Source: an uncultured Alphaproteobacteria bacterium (GTDB taxonomy: Bacteria; Pseudomonadota; Alphaproteobacteria; SP197). From it: a stretch of DNA of 64,000 bases. Under the pieces are notes generated by a model. The model saw only the letters and a program-made list of their open reading frames with translations. It had not been told where the DNA came from and did no database searches. The position numbers were made by a program, and so were the translations under genes. Positions 1 to 7,630 of the stretch are shown one piece after another (positions within the stretch are counted from its first letter, which is position 1; the number at the start of each line of letters is the position of its first letter). The stretch is taken from the NCBI GenBank assembly GCA_943787175.1, contig CALSLK010000010.1, forward strand, positions 1 to 64,000, given 5' to 3'.

Positions 1-217
1 TGGTCACCTCCTCACCTTCGGTGAACCGCAGCACGGGCCCGGGCGATGTGCCGTTGAAGCCGATGGCGTCGCGCGTGAAGTCGCCGTTGTCGGTTTCGAC
101 GTAATCCACGGTGATGTCATAGGTTTCCGGCGCCGGCCGCACCGGGCATGGCAAGGGTGAAGCCTGTGGCCGCAAGCGCGAGCCACAGGGGTCGGGAAGC
201 TCTGGAGGCGTTCTCAT
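1..217 (-). pseudogene. Multicopper oxidase, N-terminal fragment, frameshifted
   Basis: Runs off the left edge. The minus strand below about position 122 encodes YDITVDYVETDNG and then GFNGTSPGPVLRF, the usual first strand and 'NG..PGP.L' motif of periplasmic multicopper (CopA/laccase-type) oxidases. A clear signal-peptide core (PLWLALAATGFTLAMPGAAG) lies just upstream in another frame, and the likely ATG is in a third. At least two single-base shifts therefore break about 200 bp. It lies directly downstream of a cupredoxin, fitting a copper-handling operon. Domain identity is reasonably sure. Whether the gene is truly dead or the sequence has errors cannot be decided here. Confidence 0.6.
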
Positions 218-225
218 GGTTCCGC

Positions 226-827
226 TCAGCCCCCCGAACCGATCTCGATCTCGCCCATCATGCCGGCGTCGTAGTGGCCCGGCACATTGCAGGCGAACTC
301 CAGTTCGGCATCGCCGCTGAAGGTCCAGATCACTTCGGCCGTGTCGCCGGGCTCCAGAAGGACGCTGTTGGCGTGGTTGTGATGCATGGTCTCGCCGTTC
401 GCCATGGTCATCGACATCATGTCTTCGTTGATGTTGATCGGCTCCCAGCACGCCATGGTCCATCATCATCATCATTTCGTCCTGATGGCGGAGCGTGCAT
501 CTCCTCGGATGCCACGATTGAACTCGTGGACCAGCTGGCCTTCGTTGATCACGACAAACCGGATCAGTTTCACCAGCCGCCATGACCAGTTCCTCCGGCT
601 CGAAGTAGTTGTCGTACATGGTGATCGTGATGGTGCGGCTGACGTTCCTCGGCGGCGCCGGGCTTGCACCAAGCTCGGGGTAGGCCCACTGCTGCATCGC
701 ATGTCCGTGTCGTGGGCGTGGTCGTCGCTGCCCTCGGCAAGGGCGACTGCCCGCGCCGGCCAGCAAGACACGCCGCCAGGGTCAGGGACGGGAGGCTGCG
801 AGTTCTGTAGTTCGTGAAAATGGTCAT
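226..827 (-). pseudogene. Met/His-rich cupredoxin (plastocyanin-like), frameshifted
   Basis: The parts of a periplasmic blue-copper protein are present in order but in different frames. A signal-like start (MTIFTNYRTRSLPSLTLAAC) comes first, then VSRTITITMYDNYFEPEEL, then KLIRFVVINEGQLVHEF. A Met/His stretch follows (HQDEMMMMMDHG), and finally positions 456-226 with ANGETMHHNHANSVLLEPG and EFACNVPGHYDAGM. The C-terminal C-x4-H-x4-M arrangement is a cupredoxin type 1 copper site. The Met/His-rich insert resembles copper-tolerance cupredoxins. About four indels are needed to join the frames. Protein-level conservation between breaks is good, which argues for recent damage or read errors. It lies just upstream of the multicopper oxidase. 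Confidence 0.7.
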
Positions 828-1027
828 GTTACCGTTCCGCTTGATCGTGTTGGATCGAGACGCGCATGCGGTAAGGCTTCCGATGCCCTGGCGAAGGAAA
901 TCGCCCGGTCAGGAATGAGGCCGCATACGGCGTGTGTTTCTGATTTGGGACCACGCCGGTCCTGACCGTTTGGTGGCGGAACGCCTGGCATGGCGTCAAC
1001 GGCGCGGATCTCGCGCCGTCTATCGCA

Positions 1028-1366
1028 TCAGCCGATCAATCGGGGAGGGCGAAACAGGGGGTTGGGCAGTGTGCCAGCCTGCCGTTCTTCGGGTTCGACG
1101 ATTGTCTGCTCTACGTAATCAATGGACTGTGAGAGCACCGGTTCTGAGGAACCCAACGGAATCTGGACCAGACAGCAATGGCTGGCATGGCTGATGAGTC
1201 CCTCGGCATCGTTGCAGTCTTCCATGTCCATCGTTGCATGCCCGGTATCAACGCCAGCATGCGCACCAACAGGTACACTTACGCCGACGAGCAGAAGCGC
1301 GAGCAGGCAGGCCGACAGACGTTTGATGAGGGAAAATTCCAACAAGGGACCTAACGCGTAAAGCAA
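1028..1366 (-). CDS. Small secreted Cys/His-containing protein, function unknown
   Basis: 112 codons from a TTG at 1366; internal TTGs a few codons on are equally possible, and no clear Shine-Dalgarno was seen. The N-terminus has a hydrophobic core (LSACLLALLLVGVSVPVGAHA) typical of a signal peptide. The mature part carries MDMEDCNDAEG and HASHCCL, a Met/His/Cys pattern common in small proteins encoded next to copper genes. It precedes the cupredoxin and multicopper oxidase on the same strand, so a metal-related role is plausible by context only. I do not recognise a named family with certainty. Confidence 0.5.
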   Translation of the reverse strand: MLYALGPLLEFSLIKRLSACLLALLLVGVSVPVGAHAGVDTGHATMDMEDCNDAEGLISHASHCCLVQIPLGSSEPVLSQSIDYVEQTIVEPEERQAGTLPNPLFRPPRLIG

Positions 1367-1412
1367 CGTGCAAACCTTCTATAAGTCCGCTGAAACCGAT
1401 TGTCATGACCGA

Positions 1413-2333
1413 TCACGGCAAGTTCAAGGCGTCGCGGAAATGAGCTAATCCCGCAAACACCGGTTCCGGCAGGCCCTTCATGCCGGGCTGGCAGGCAAAG
1501 ATGCCTCCGGCCAGGGGTTGGTCCGGAGCCATGGCCACGGTGCCGCCGTTGCCGATGGAGGTGACAAAAAGCGGTGTCGAGGTCAGGGCCGCCGAAACAG
1601 GGCATACTGGGTTTCTGTACGGGAATGGAAAGCACACGCTCCAGCTTGCCGTCGGGGTCAAAGCGCGCGACCTGCCAGCCATCGACCAGGGCTGACCAGT
1701 AAAAGCCTTCGGCATCGACACAGCCGCCGTCGGGGCGGCCGGGAAGGTGATGGGTATCGACAAAAACGCGCCGGTTTTCGATGGCGCCGGTTGCAGGGTC
1801 GTGATCCCAGGCCCAGATGGTGCGCACCACAGGCAGGCTGTCGCTGTGATAGAGCGTCTTGCCATCGGGGCTGAAGGCAAGGCCGTTGCTGGTTCCCATG
1901 CCGCCCACCAGGGGCGTCACCGTGCCGTCGGGATCCAGGCGGTAGAGGACGTGATCGAGCCGGTCGAGCAGAATGGGATCACCCATGGAACCGGCAAAAA
2001 AACTGACCACCGGGGCCTGTCCGGCCGTCGTTGAACGTGGTTTCAGGCCGGTCGGCTTCCGGATCAGCGATGGCCGTGAGGTCACCGGTCTGGAAATCGA
2101 GATAGCAGAAGCCGTGCTTGGTCGCAGCGACCAGACCGCCATCTCTGCGGAAGCCGAACGATCCGATCAGGACACCCAGATCACGCATTTCGTTTTCGCC
2201 CGGTTGCGGGGTCGAACCGATTGATCCGCCCGCCCTTGGCGTCGACCCAGTAAAGACGTTGCTCGCCCTGGTGCCATGTCGGGCACTCGCCAACCTGTGC
2301 CTTGGCATCCAGCACACATTCAAGAACGCTCAT
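1413..2333 (-). pseudogene. SMP-30/gluconolactonase/LRE-like hydrolase, frameshifted
   Basis: The ATG at 2333 opens a typical SMP-30 N-terminus: VLDAKAQVGECPTWH includes the metal-binding Glu of the 'GE.P.W' motif, followed by LYWVDAKGGRINRFDP. The rest (GLVAATKHGFCYLD, then NGLAFSPDGKTLYHSDS, then IGNGGTVAMAPDQPLAGG) is the six-bladed lactonase propeller but needs at least three frame changes. Two fall in homopolymers: an extra G in the ccc at 2199-2201 and an extra T in the A7 tract at 1996-2002. The family hydrolyses sugar or other lactones using a divalent metal. It is divergent from the aminotransferase operon. Confidence 0.72.
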
Positions 2334-2420
2334 GGTGATTTGCTCCGGTGATTTGCTTGGCGTTTGGACCTATGTTGCCACAGGTTCACACAAACGAGAC
2401 CGCAGCGGAAAGGCAAGACC

Positions 2421-3344
2421 TTGGCAAGCCAGCAACAAGGCACTCACCACTTCACGCCCGACCCCCGAAACGATGACGTGCTCATCTATGTCAACGGCGA
2501 CCTGTTGCCGCGCGACAAGGCGATGGTCAGTGTTTTTGATTCCGGGTTCATCCTGGGCGATGGCGTCTGGGAAGGCCTGCGCCTGCATCACGGGCGCCTG
2601 GCGTTTCTCGATCAGCACCTCAAGCGGCTCTATCAGGGCGCCAAGGCAATTGATCTCGATATCGGCATGACGCCCGAAGCGCTCACAGCTGAACTCCAGC
2701 GCACGATCGACGCCAACGCCATGACCGACGAGGTCCACCTGCGGCTTATGGTGACGCGTGGCATGAAGATGACGCCCTATCAGGACCCCCGCGTGAATAT
2801 CGGCGGGGCAACCATCGTGATCGTGCCCGAGTACAAGACACCGTCCGAGCGGGTCGGTGGCGTGCGGCTCTTCACGGTTCATGTCCGGCGTGGGCCGCCT
2901 GATGTGCAGGACCCCATGATCAACAGCCACAGCAAGCTGAACTGCATCACCGCCTGCATCCAGGCTGCCAAGGCCGGGGCCGATGAGGCGCTCATGCTTG
3001 ATCCCCACGGCTTTGTTGCGACCTGCAACTCCACCCACTTCTTCATCGTGCGTGATGGTGAAGTCTGGACCTCGACCGGGCGTTACTGTCTGCACGGCAT
3101 CACGCGCGGCAATATTCTCAAAGTCGCGCGCGATGATGGCATCGCCGCCCTGGAAAAGGACTTCAGCCTCACGGAAGTCTATGACGCTGATGAGGCCTTC
3201 ATTACCGGCACCTTTGCCGGGGTCACGCCGGTCTCTGAAATCGACGGGCGCACCATTGGCGACGGCACGCCACCGGGTCCCATGGTTCGACACCTGCAGG
3301 ATCTCTATCGCGCCCTGATCGATCTTGAGTGCGTCGCGCCGTGA
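2421..3344 (+). CDS. Class IV (fold type IV) PLP aminotransferase-like protein
   Basis: About 307 residues, the normal size for BCAT/D-amino-acid aminotransferase/ADC-lyase relatives. The start chosen is TTG at 2421, preceded by GGAAAGG; an upstream in-frame start at 2364 would add 19 atypical residues. Family signatures are YVNGDLLPRDKAMVSVFDSGF, GVWEGLRLHHGRL, and the PLP lysine in NSHSKLNC. The segment GFVATCNSTHFFIV aligns with the usual V-T-E-x-S-x-x-N-x-F block, but the Glu that contacts the PLP ring nitrogen appears to be Thr. The gene overlaps the sulfotransferase-like gene by GTGA, so translation is probably coupled. Substrate unknown. Confidence 0.85.
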   Translation: MASQQQGTHHFTPDPRNDDVLIYVNGDLLPRDKAMVSVFDSGFILGDGVWEGLRLHHGRLAFLDQHLKRLYQGAKAIDLDIGMTPEALTAELQRTIDANAMTDEVHLRLMVTRGMKMTPYQDPRVNIGGATIVIVPEYKTPSERVGGVRLFTVHVRRGPPDVQDPMINSHSKLNCITACIQAAKAGADEALMLDPHGFVATCNSTHFFIVRDGEVWTSTGRYCLHGITRGNILKVARDDGIAALEKDFSLTEVYDADEAFITGTFAGVTPVSEIDGRTIGDGTPPGPMVRHLQDLYRALIDLECVAP

Positions 3345-4090
3345 CCACCCGCATTGCCATGTGGTCAGGGCCGCGCAACATCTCCACGGCCATGATGCGC
3401 GCTTGGGAAAACCGGCCAGATACCTCCGTCAGTGATGAGCCATTTTACGCCGCCTATCTGGCGCTGAGCGATACCAACCACCCCATGCATGACGCGGTTC
3501 TGGCATCCCAGCCCCGGGATTGGCGCAAGGTTGCTGCGGCCATCACTGGCCCGGCTCCGGATGGCGCTCCGATCTGGTTTCAGAAACATATGACCCATCA
3601 CATGGTGAGCCAGATCGGTCGCGACTGGTTCGGTGATGTGCGCCACGCCTTCCTGATTCGTGATCCCGTTCAGGTCGTGGCCTCATATGCCAACAAGCGG
3701 GAAACCGTGACGCCGTTGGATCTGGGTTATGATCTGCAGGCCGAACTTTTCGATGAGGTTGTCGCGCGAACCAGGCAGACTCCGCCGGTTCTTGAATCCT
3801 CGGATGTGCTGCGAAACCCCAAAGGCGCATTGACCGCACTATGTGGGGCGCTCGATGTGCCGTTTGATCCCGCCATGCTGTCCTGGCCGGCGGGTCCGCG
3901 CAGCAGCGACGGGGTCTGGGCAACACACTGGTATGCCAGCGTCGAGGCCTCGACTGGGTTCCGTCCCTGGAAGAAACCCTCCATCACGCTCGACGCTGAC
4001 CAGGATGCGGTGGCCCAGGCCTGCCAGGGTGCTTATCGGCGCCTGTCGCGCTTTCGTCTTGAAATTCCTGGTGACCTTGCGGAAGGTTGA
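3341..4090 (+). CDS. Sulfotransferase-like family protein
   Basis: About 249 residues. The GTG at 3341 overlaps the upstream stop codon (GTGA); a GTG at 3329 is the alternative. The N-terminal MWSGPRNISTAMMRAWENR is the P-loop-like PAPS-binding motif of bacterial sulfotransferase-like proteins. HAFLIRDPVQVVASY matches the second conserved block (3'-phosphate-binding Arg/Ser). Homologues of this type are often next to or fused with class IV aminotransferases. The acceptor is unknown, and some members may not transfer sulfate. Together with the aminotransferase and dioxygenase it forms a three-gene operon. Confidence 0.75.
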   Translation: MTTRIAMWSGPRNISTAMMRAWENRPDTSVSDEPFYAAYLALSDTNHPMHDAVLASQPRDWRKVAAAITGPAPDGAPIWFQKHMTHHMVSQIGRDWFGDVRHAFLIRDPVQVVASYANKRETVTPLDLGYDLQAELFDEVVARTRQTPPVLESSDVLRNPKGALTALCGALDVPFDPAMLSWPAGPRSSDGVWATHWYASVEASTGFRPWKKPSITLDADQDAVAQACQGAYRRLSRFRLEIPGDLAEG

Positions 4091-4116
4091 TCACGGGCAA
4101 TACGGAGAGTGATGCC

Positions 4117-5031
4117 ATGGAGCACGTGACCCAGTTGCGAGAGAACGGTTATGCCGTCGTGCGCAATTTTCTGCGGCCTGATGATGTGGCCGAACTGGTC
4201 GCTGCGCTGGATCGGGTGAAGGTCGAAGCGCTTCGGCACCACACGACCTATCGCGATCACAACGTGCTGTTCGAAGTCCATACCGACCCGCAGCTTCACG
4301 AACGGGTCTGCCTGCAGGCGCACTGGACCTGCTGGATCGACCAGACCATGGAGGCGATGCGCCGCCATCCCCGTTACCTCGAAATCCTTGAACCGCTCCT
4401 GGGCCGCGATATCAAACATTACGCCAACCAGATCCACTGGAAGCCGCCGGGCGCGAAATACACCTATTACCGCTACCATCAGGACATCAAGTTCCGCAGC
4501 AAGCCCGAACTCTTCGGCGATCTTGATGCCGGCTGGGTCACGACCGGCCTGGCACTGAACAAACAGGGCGGTGATAACGGTGCGCTCTGCGTTTATCCAG
4601 GCACCCACCGCATGGGTTACCTGGGCCTGGGCGAAGGCGCCACGGTCATGACCGGGGGCAGCAACGAAGATGAACTGGTCAAGGCGGGCCTTGATCCCGA
4701 CGGCATGGTGCAGTTGGAGCTTGAGCCCGGTGACCTTGTAATGTGGACCCTCCACACCCTGCATGGCTCGCCGCCCAACACGACCGATCGTGACCGCCTG
4801 TTCCTGCTCAACAGCTATGCCCGTGCCGCTGATTCACCGGCACGCGGCGAATGGGCCTTTCGCGATGGCCAGTCCGTCCCACTCGGCGACACGCCGGTGA
4901 TCTGCAAGTACGAAGAGCTCCTGGAAAATCCCGGGCCCTTCTATGCTGATGACGACTGGTCCGAAGAGTCTCTGGCTGGGCGCATCGCTCTAGAGCAGGA
5001 TCGTTTTAGATCGAATCAATCTGAAACGTGA
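4117..5031 (+). CDS. Phytanoyl-CoA dioxygenase (PhyH) family oxygenase
   Basis: About 304 residues from ATG 4117, with GGAGAGTG upstream. Fe(II)/2-oxoglutarate dioxygenase hallmarks are present: the H-x-D pair in YRYHQDIKF, the distal His in LHTLHGSPPN, and the 2OG-binding Arg region in NTTDRDRLFLLN. N-terminal LRENGYAVVRNFL is the usual PhyH opening. It is 26 nt after the sulfotransferase-like gene on the same strand. The last residues (LEQDRFRSNQSET) are encoded by a palindromic repeat beginning near 4991, so the native C-terminus was probably altered by repeat insertion. Substrate unknown. Confidence 0.85.
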   Translation: MEHVTQLRENGYAVVRNFLRPDDVAELVAALDRVKVEALRHHTTYRDHNVLFEVHTDPQLHERVCLQAHWTCWIDQTMEAMRRHPRYLEILEPLLGRDIKHYANQIHWKPPGAKYTYYRYHQDIKFRSKPELFGDLDAGWVTTGLALNKQGGDNGALCVYPGTHRMGYLGLGEGATVMTGGSNEDELVKAGLDPDGMVQLELEPGDLVMWTLHTLHGSPPNTTDRDRLFLLNSYARAADSPARGEWAFRDGQSVPLGDTPVICKYEELLENPGPFYADDDWSEESLAGRIALEQDRFRSNQSET

Positions 5032-5040
5032 ATCCTGCTC
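4993..5040. repeat. Palindromic intergenic repeat, arms GAGCAGGAT/ATCCTGCTC
   Basis: Perfect 9-bp arms at 4993-5001 and 5032-5040 flank an AT-richer core (cgttttagatcgaatcaat...). Elements of this look, beginning TAGAGCAGGAT, occur between genes in many alphaproteobacteria. Here the element overlaps the end of the PhyH gene and supplies its last codons and stop. Confidence 0.7.
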
Positions 5041-5067
5041 CGATTGATAGAGTTAGAGACTGATTCA

Positions 5068-5094
5068 CGCTTCATGTCGGGTCGACATGAAGCG
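5068..5094. terminator. Perfect 12-bp hairpin, candidate bidirectional terminator
   Basis: CGCTTCATGTCG (5068-5079), loop ggt, CGACATGAAGCG (5083-5094). It lies between the convergent PhyH gene and the metallo-hydrolase operon and directly follows the repeat at 4993-5040, perhaps as part of the same composite element. No T-run follows, so termination is inferred from position. Confidence 0.5.
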
Positions 5095-5142
5095 ATCAGG
5101 CTCTATGTGCACAGCAGTAACGGCAGCACGCACGCCGTCTGA

Positions 5143-5893
5143 TCAGCCGTCTGCGGGGCAGCCAGGCTTGCGTTGTCCGGCGATGTATTCATCGGCAAGC
5201 TCGACCATGCGTGCGCCGGTGACGCTGCCATAGTGGCCGCCATGGCAGGTGGTGACCGGCAGTTCCTTCAGCTTTTCCATGCTCTCGATGTATTCCTCGT
5301 CCGCGCGCTCATAACCGTCGGCGAAGAGATCTCCGTCATAGATCTGGTCGCCGGAGAAAAAGAGCCCGGTGGCGTCCTCGAAAAGTCCGATGCCACCTGG
5401 TGAATGGCCGGGAAAATGCAGCACACGAAAGGTCCGGTCGCCCAGATCCAGCACATCGCCCTCGTCGACCAGCTGCGTTGGGTGCGGCCGGGCGCACGTT
5501 GTAGGTCTTGGGATCAAACCCGGCATAGGGCAGGGCGTTGAAGATGGGCCAGTCGACATAATTGTCTGCCAGGGTATTGGCGCGCGTCGGGGCTTCCATG
5601 ATGTGGGCTTCCGCACCATGCATGATGCGGTGCTCGAATTCGTCATGGGCACCGACATGGTCGAAATGGCTGTGGCTGGCCACGCACAACACTTCCTTTT
5701 CGGTCAGCAGGGCAACAGATTTGCGCAGAGGTGCGACACCAAAGCCGGTATCGACCAGAAGGTCACGGTCGCGGCCTCTGATGTGCCACATGTTGCAACG
5801 CACGCCGGGGTCGATATGGGTTTCCCAGATCAGCGTGACATCCTCACTCATGGTCTGTGTGGCATACCAGGTATCAGCGACTTCAAGCGTCAT
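5143..5893 (-). pseudogene. Metallo-beta-lactamase-fold hydrolase (copy 2), one frameshift
   Basis: ATG at 5893 (MTLEVADTWYATQTM), 2 nt after the stop of copy 1. The N-terminal half has the zinc motif HSHFDHVG. The C-terminal half, in another frame from about 5490, has LVDEGDVLDLGD, FPGHSPGGIGLFE and FFSGDQIYDGD, the conserved GH and GD metal-ligand blocks. One indel near 5490 rejoins a normal protein of about 250 residues. Relatives include glyoxalase II-like thioester hydrolases, lactonases and others. The context suggests action on a product of the upstream BKACE or oxygenase step. It is listed as a pseudogene only because the frame is broken as given. Confidence 0.75.
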
Positions 5894-5895
5894 CG

Positions 5896-6652
5896 TCAGC
5901 TCCCGTGTTCGGCAGGGCACCCGGCCTGACGCCGTCCCCTGATGTAATCCTCGGCAATCTCGCACATGCGATCCCGCCCGAAACTTTCGTGATGGCCTGC
6001 ATGCACCGTGCTGACCGGCAGTTCCTTTAGCCGCATCATCGACTGCCACGAAATCCTCAGGCACGGAATGATAGAGGTCATCGAGAAGCTTGCCATCCAG
6101 AATGATGTCGCCGGAAAAGAAAAGTCCGGTCGCTGCCTCAAACACGCCGCAGCTTCCCGGTGAATGGCCCGGCAGGTGCAGGACCTCGAACACGCGATCA
6201 CCCAGATCGATCACATCACCGTCGTCGACGGGTCGGGTGATGGGTGCGGCCTGCACGGTGTAACGCTCGGGCTCGAAGCCGTCATGGGGCAGGGCATCGA
6301 ACGTGTCGGCGCGCACCCAGCCTTCGATGATCATGTTGTCTCGGTCGGGTGCGGCCATGATGCCGGCTTCTGCAGGATGCATCAGGCGTTCAGGGAACTC
6401 GTGATGACCACCGACATGATCGAAATGGCTGTGGCTGCCGAAACACAGCACGGGCCGTCCCGACAGTTTGGCGATCTGGGGTGCCAGCGGCATGACGCCC
6501 ATGCCGGTGTCGAACAGCAGATCGCGATCCCGCCCGGCAATGTGCCAGATGTTGCAGCGCGTCGAGGGGTGCGCATGGGGTTCCCAAAACATGGTCACGC
6601 CGTCGGCGAAACTGCGCCGGTGAAACCATTGCTGTGCGATGGGATGGGTCAT
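5896..6652 (-). pseudogene. Metallo-beta-lactamase-fold hydrolase (copy 1), one frameshift
   Basis: ATG at 6652 (MTHPIAQQWFHRRSF). Motifs in order are HSHFDHVGG, LHLPGHSPGSCG and LFFSGDIILDGK, then LKELPVSTVHAGHHES, which is in a different frame after about 6042. One extra base there (gcagtcg) breaks an otherwise normal hydrolase of about 250 residues. It is a clear paralogue of the following gene (compare LKELPVTTCHGGHYGS), so the pair arose by tandem duplication. It starts 24 nt after the BKACE stop, as part of one minus-strand operon. Confidence 0.75.
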
Positions 6653-6676
6653 CGGTCCACAATGGTTCGTGCAACT

Positions 6677-7558
6677 TCAGTGCTGTTTGGTCAGGCCCAG
6701 ATGCTGGCGCGTTTCGGCGGGGCTCATGATGCGGCAGCCCAGGCGTTCCACCACGCCGACGGCACGTTCGACCAATTGTTCGTTGGTCGCCAGGACACCG
6801 CGGTCGAGATAGAGGTTGTCTTCCAGACCGACGCGCACGTTGCCGCCACCGATCACGCTCTGTGCCGCAATGGGGATCTGCATGCGGCTGATGCCAAAGG
6901 CCGACCAGTGGGCGTTCTCGGGCAGCAGGTTGCGCATGGCAAGGAGCGATTCGGGGTCCGCAGGAGCACCCCATGGCACGCCCAGGCAAAGCTGGAACAG
7001 CGGGGGTTCCTCCAGATGGCCTTCCTTGATGAGCTGGTTGGCCAGGCGCACGTGGCCCAGGTCAAAACACTCCAGCTCGGGCTTCACGCCGGCTGCCTTG
7101 ATGCGATCGGCCATGATGCGCAGATGGGACGGCACGTTCATGAATGCACCATGGGTGAAATTCATGGTTGCGATATCAAGGCTGCAGATTTCCGGCAGCA
7201 GTTCCTCGATATGGAGCACCCGGTCTTCCGGGCTGGCCATGTCGCTGCCCTCTGCGGCGCGGCTGGGGTCATCGGGGTCAGGCACATAATCGCCGCCCAT
7301 ACCGGTCGTCAGGTTGATGATGACGTCGGTGTCGCTTTCGCGGATACGCGCCACGACTTCGCGGAAGTTGTTGCGGTCACGGTTGCCCTGACCCGTCGCG
7401 ATATCGCGCACATGGATATGGGCAATCGCGGCTCCGGCCTTGGCTGCAGCAATGGCTGAATTGGCAATCTGCTCGGGCGTCACCGGAACATGCGGGCTCT
7501 TGTCGGTGGTGTCACCGGCACCGGTCAGCGCACAGGTAATGAAAGCTTCGTTCCGCAT
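6677..7558 (-). CDS. Beta-keto acid cleavage enzyme (BKACE, DUF849)
   Basis: 293 residues, a typical length. N-terminal ITCALTGAGDTTDKSP and AGAAIAHIHVRD carry the two zinc-ligand His of the BKACE TIM barrel; LEDNLYLDRG near residue 230 is the conserved block around the third ligand. The family condenses a beta-keto acid with acetyl-CoA to give a CoA thioester and acetoacetate or a related product. Characterised members act on 3-keto-5-aminohexanoate, dehydrocarnitine and others. It lies 72 nt downstream of a Rieske oxygenase and upstream of two hydrolases. A carnitine/betaine-like substrate is possible but unproven. Confidence 0.88.
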   Translation of the reverse strand: MRNEAFITCALTGAGDTTDKSPHVPVTPEQIANSAIAAAKAGAAIAHIHVRDIATGQGNRDRNNFREVVARIRESDTDVIINLTTGMGGDYVPDPDDPSRAAEGSDMASPEDRVLHIEELLPEICSLDIATMNFTHGAFMNVPSHLRIMADRIKAAGVKPELECFDLGHVRLANQLIKEGHLEEPPLFQLCLGVPWGAPADPESLLAMRNLLPENAHWSAFGISRMQIPIAAQSVIGGGNVRVGLEDNLYLDRGVLATNEQLVERAVGVVERLGCRIMSPAETRQHLGLTKQH

Positions 7559-7630
7559 GGTCTTTTCCCTTGTTTTCGCAGTCGCTCACCCTGGCGAAGG
7601 GGGCCGGTGCCGCGAAGTTCGAATCAAATC

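Noticed and set aside
455-480. CAT repeat considered as a microsatellite or CRISPR-like array
   Set aside because: It is only a run of Met/His codons in the cupredoxin gene; there are no spacers or repeat units.
6164-7459. A 431-codon plus-strand open frame
   Set aside because: It is antisense to the BKACE and metallo-hydrolase genes, is rich in His/Gly/Asp as expected for a shadow frame, and shows no motif.
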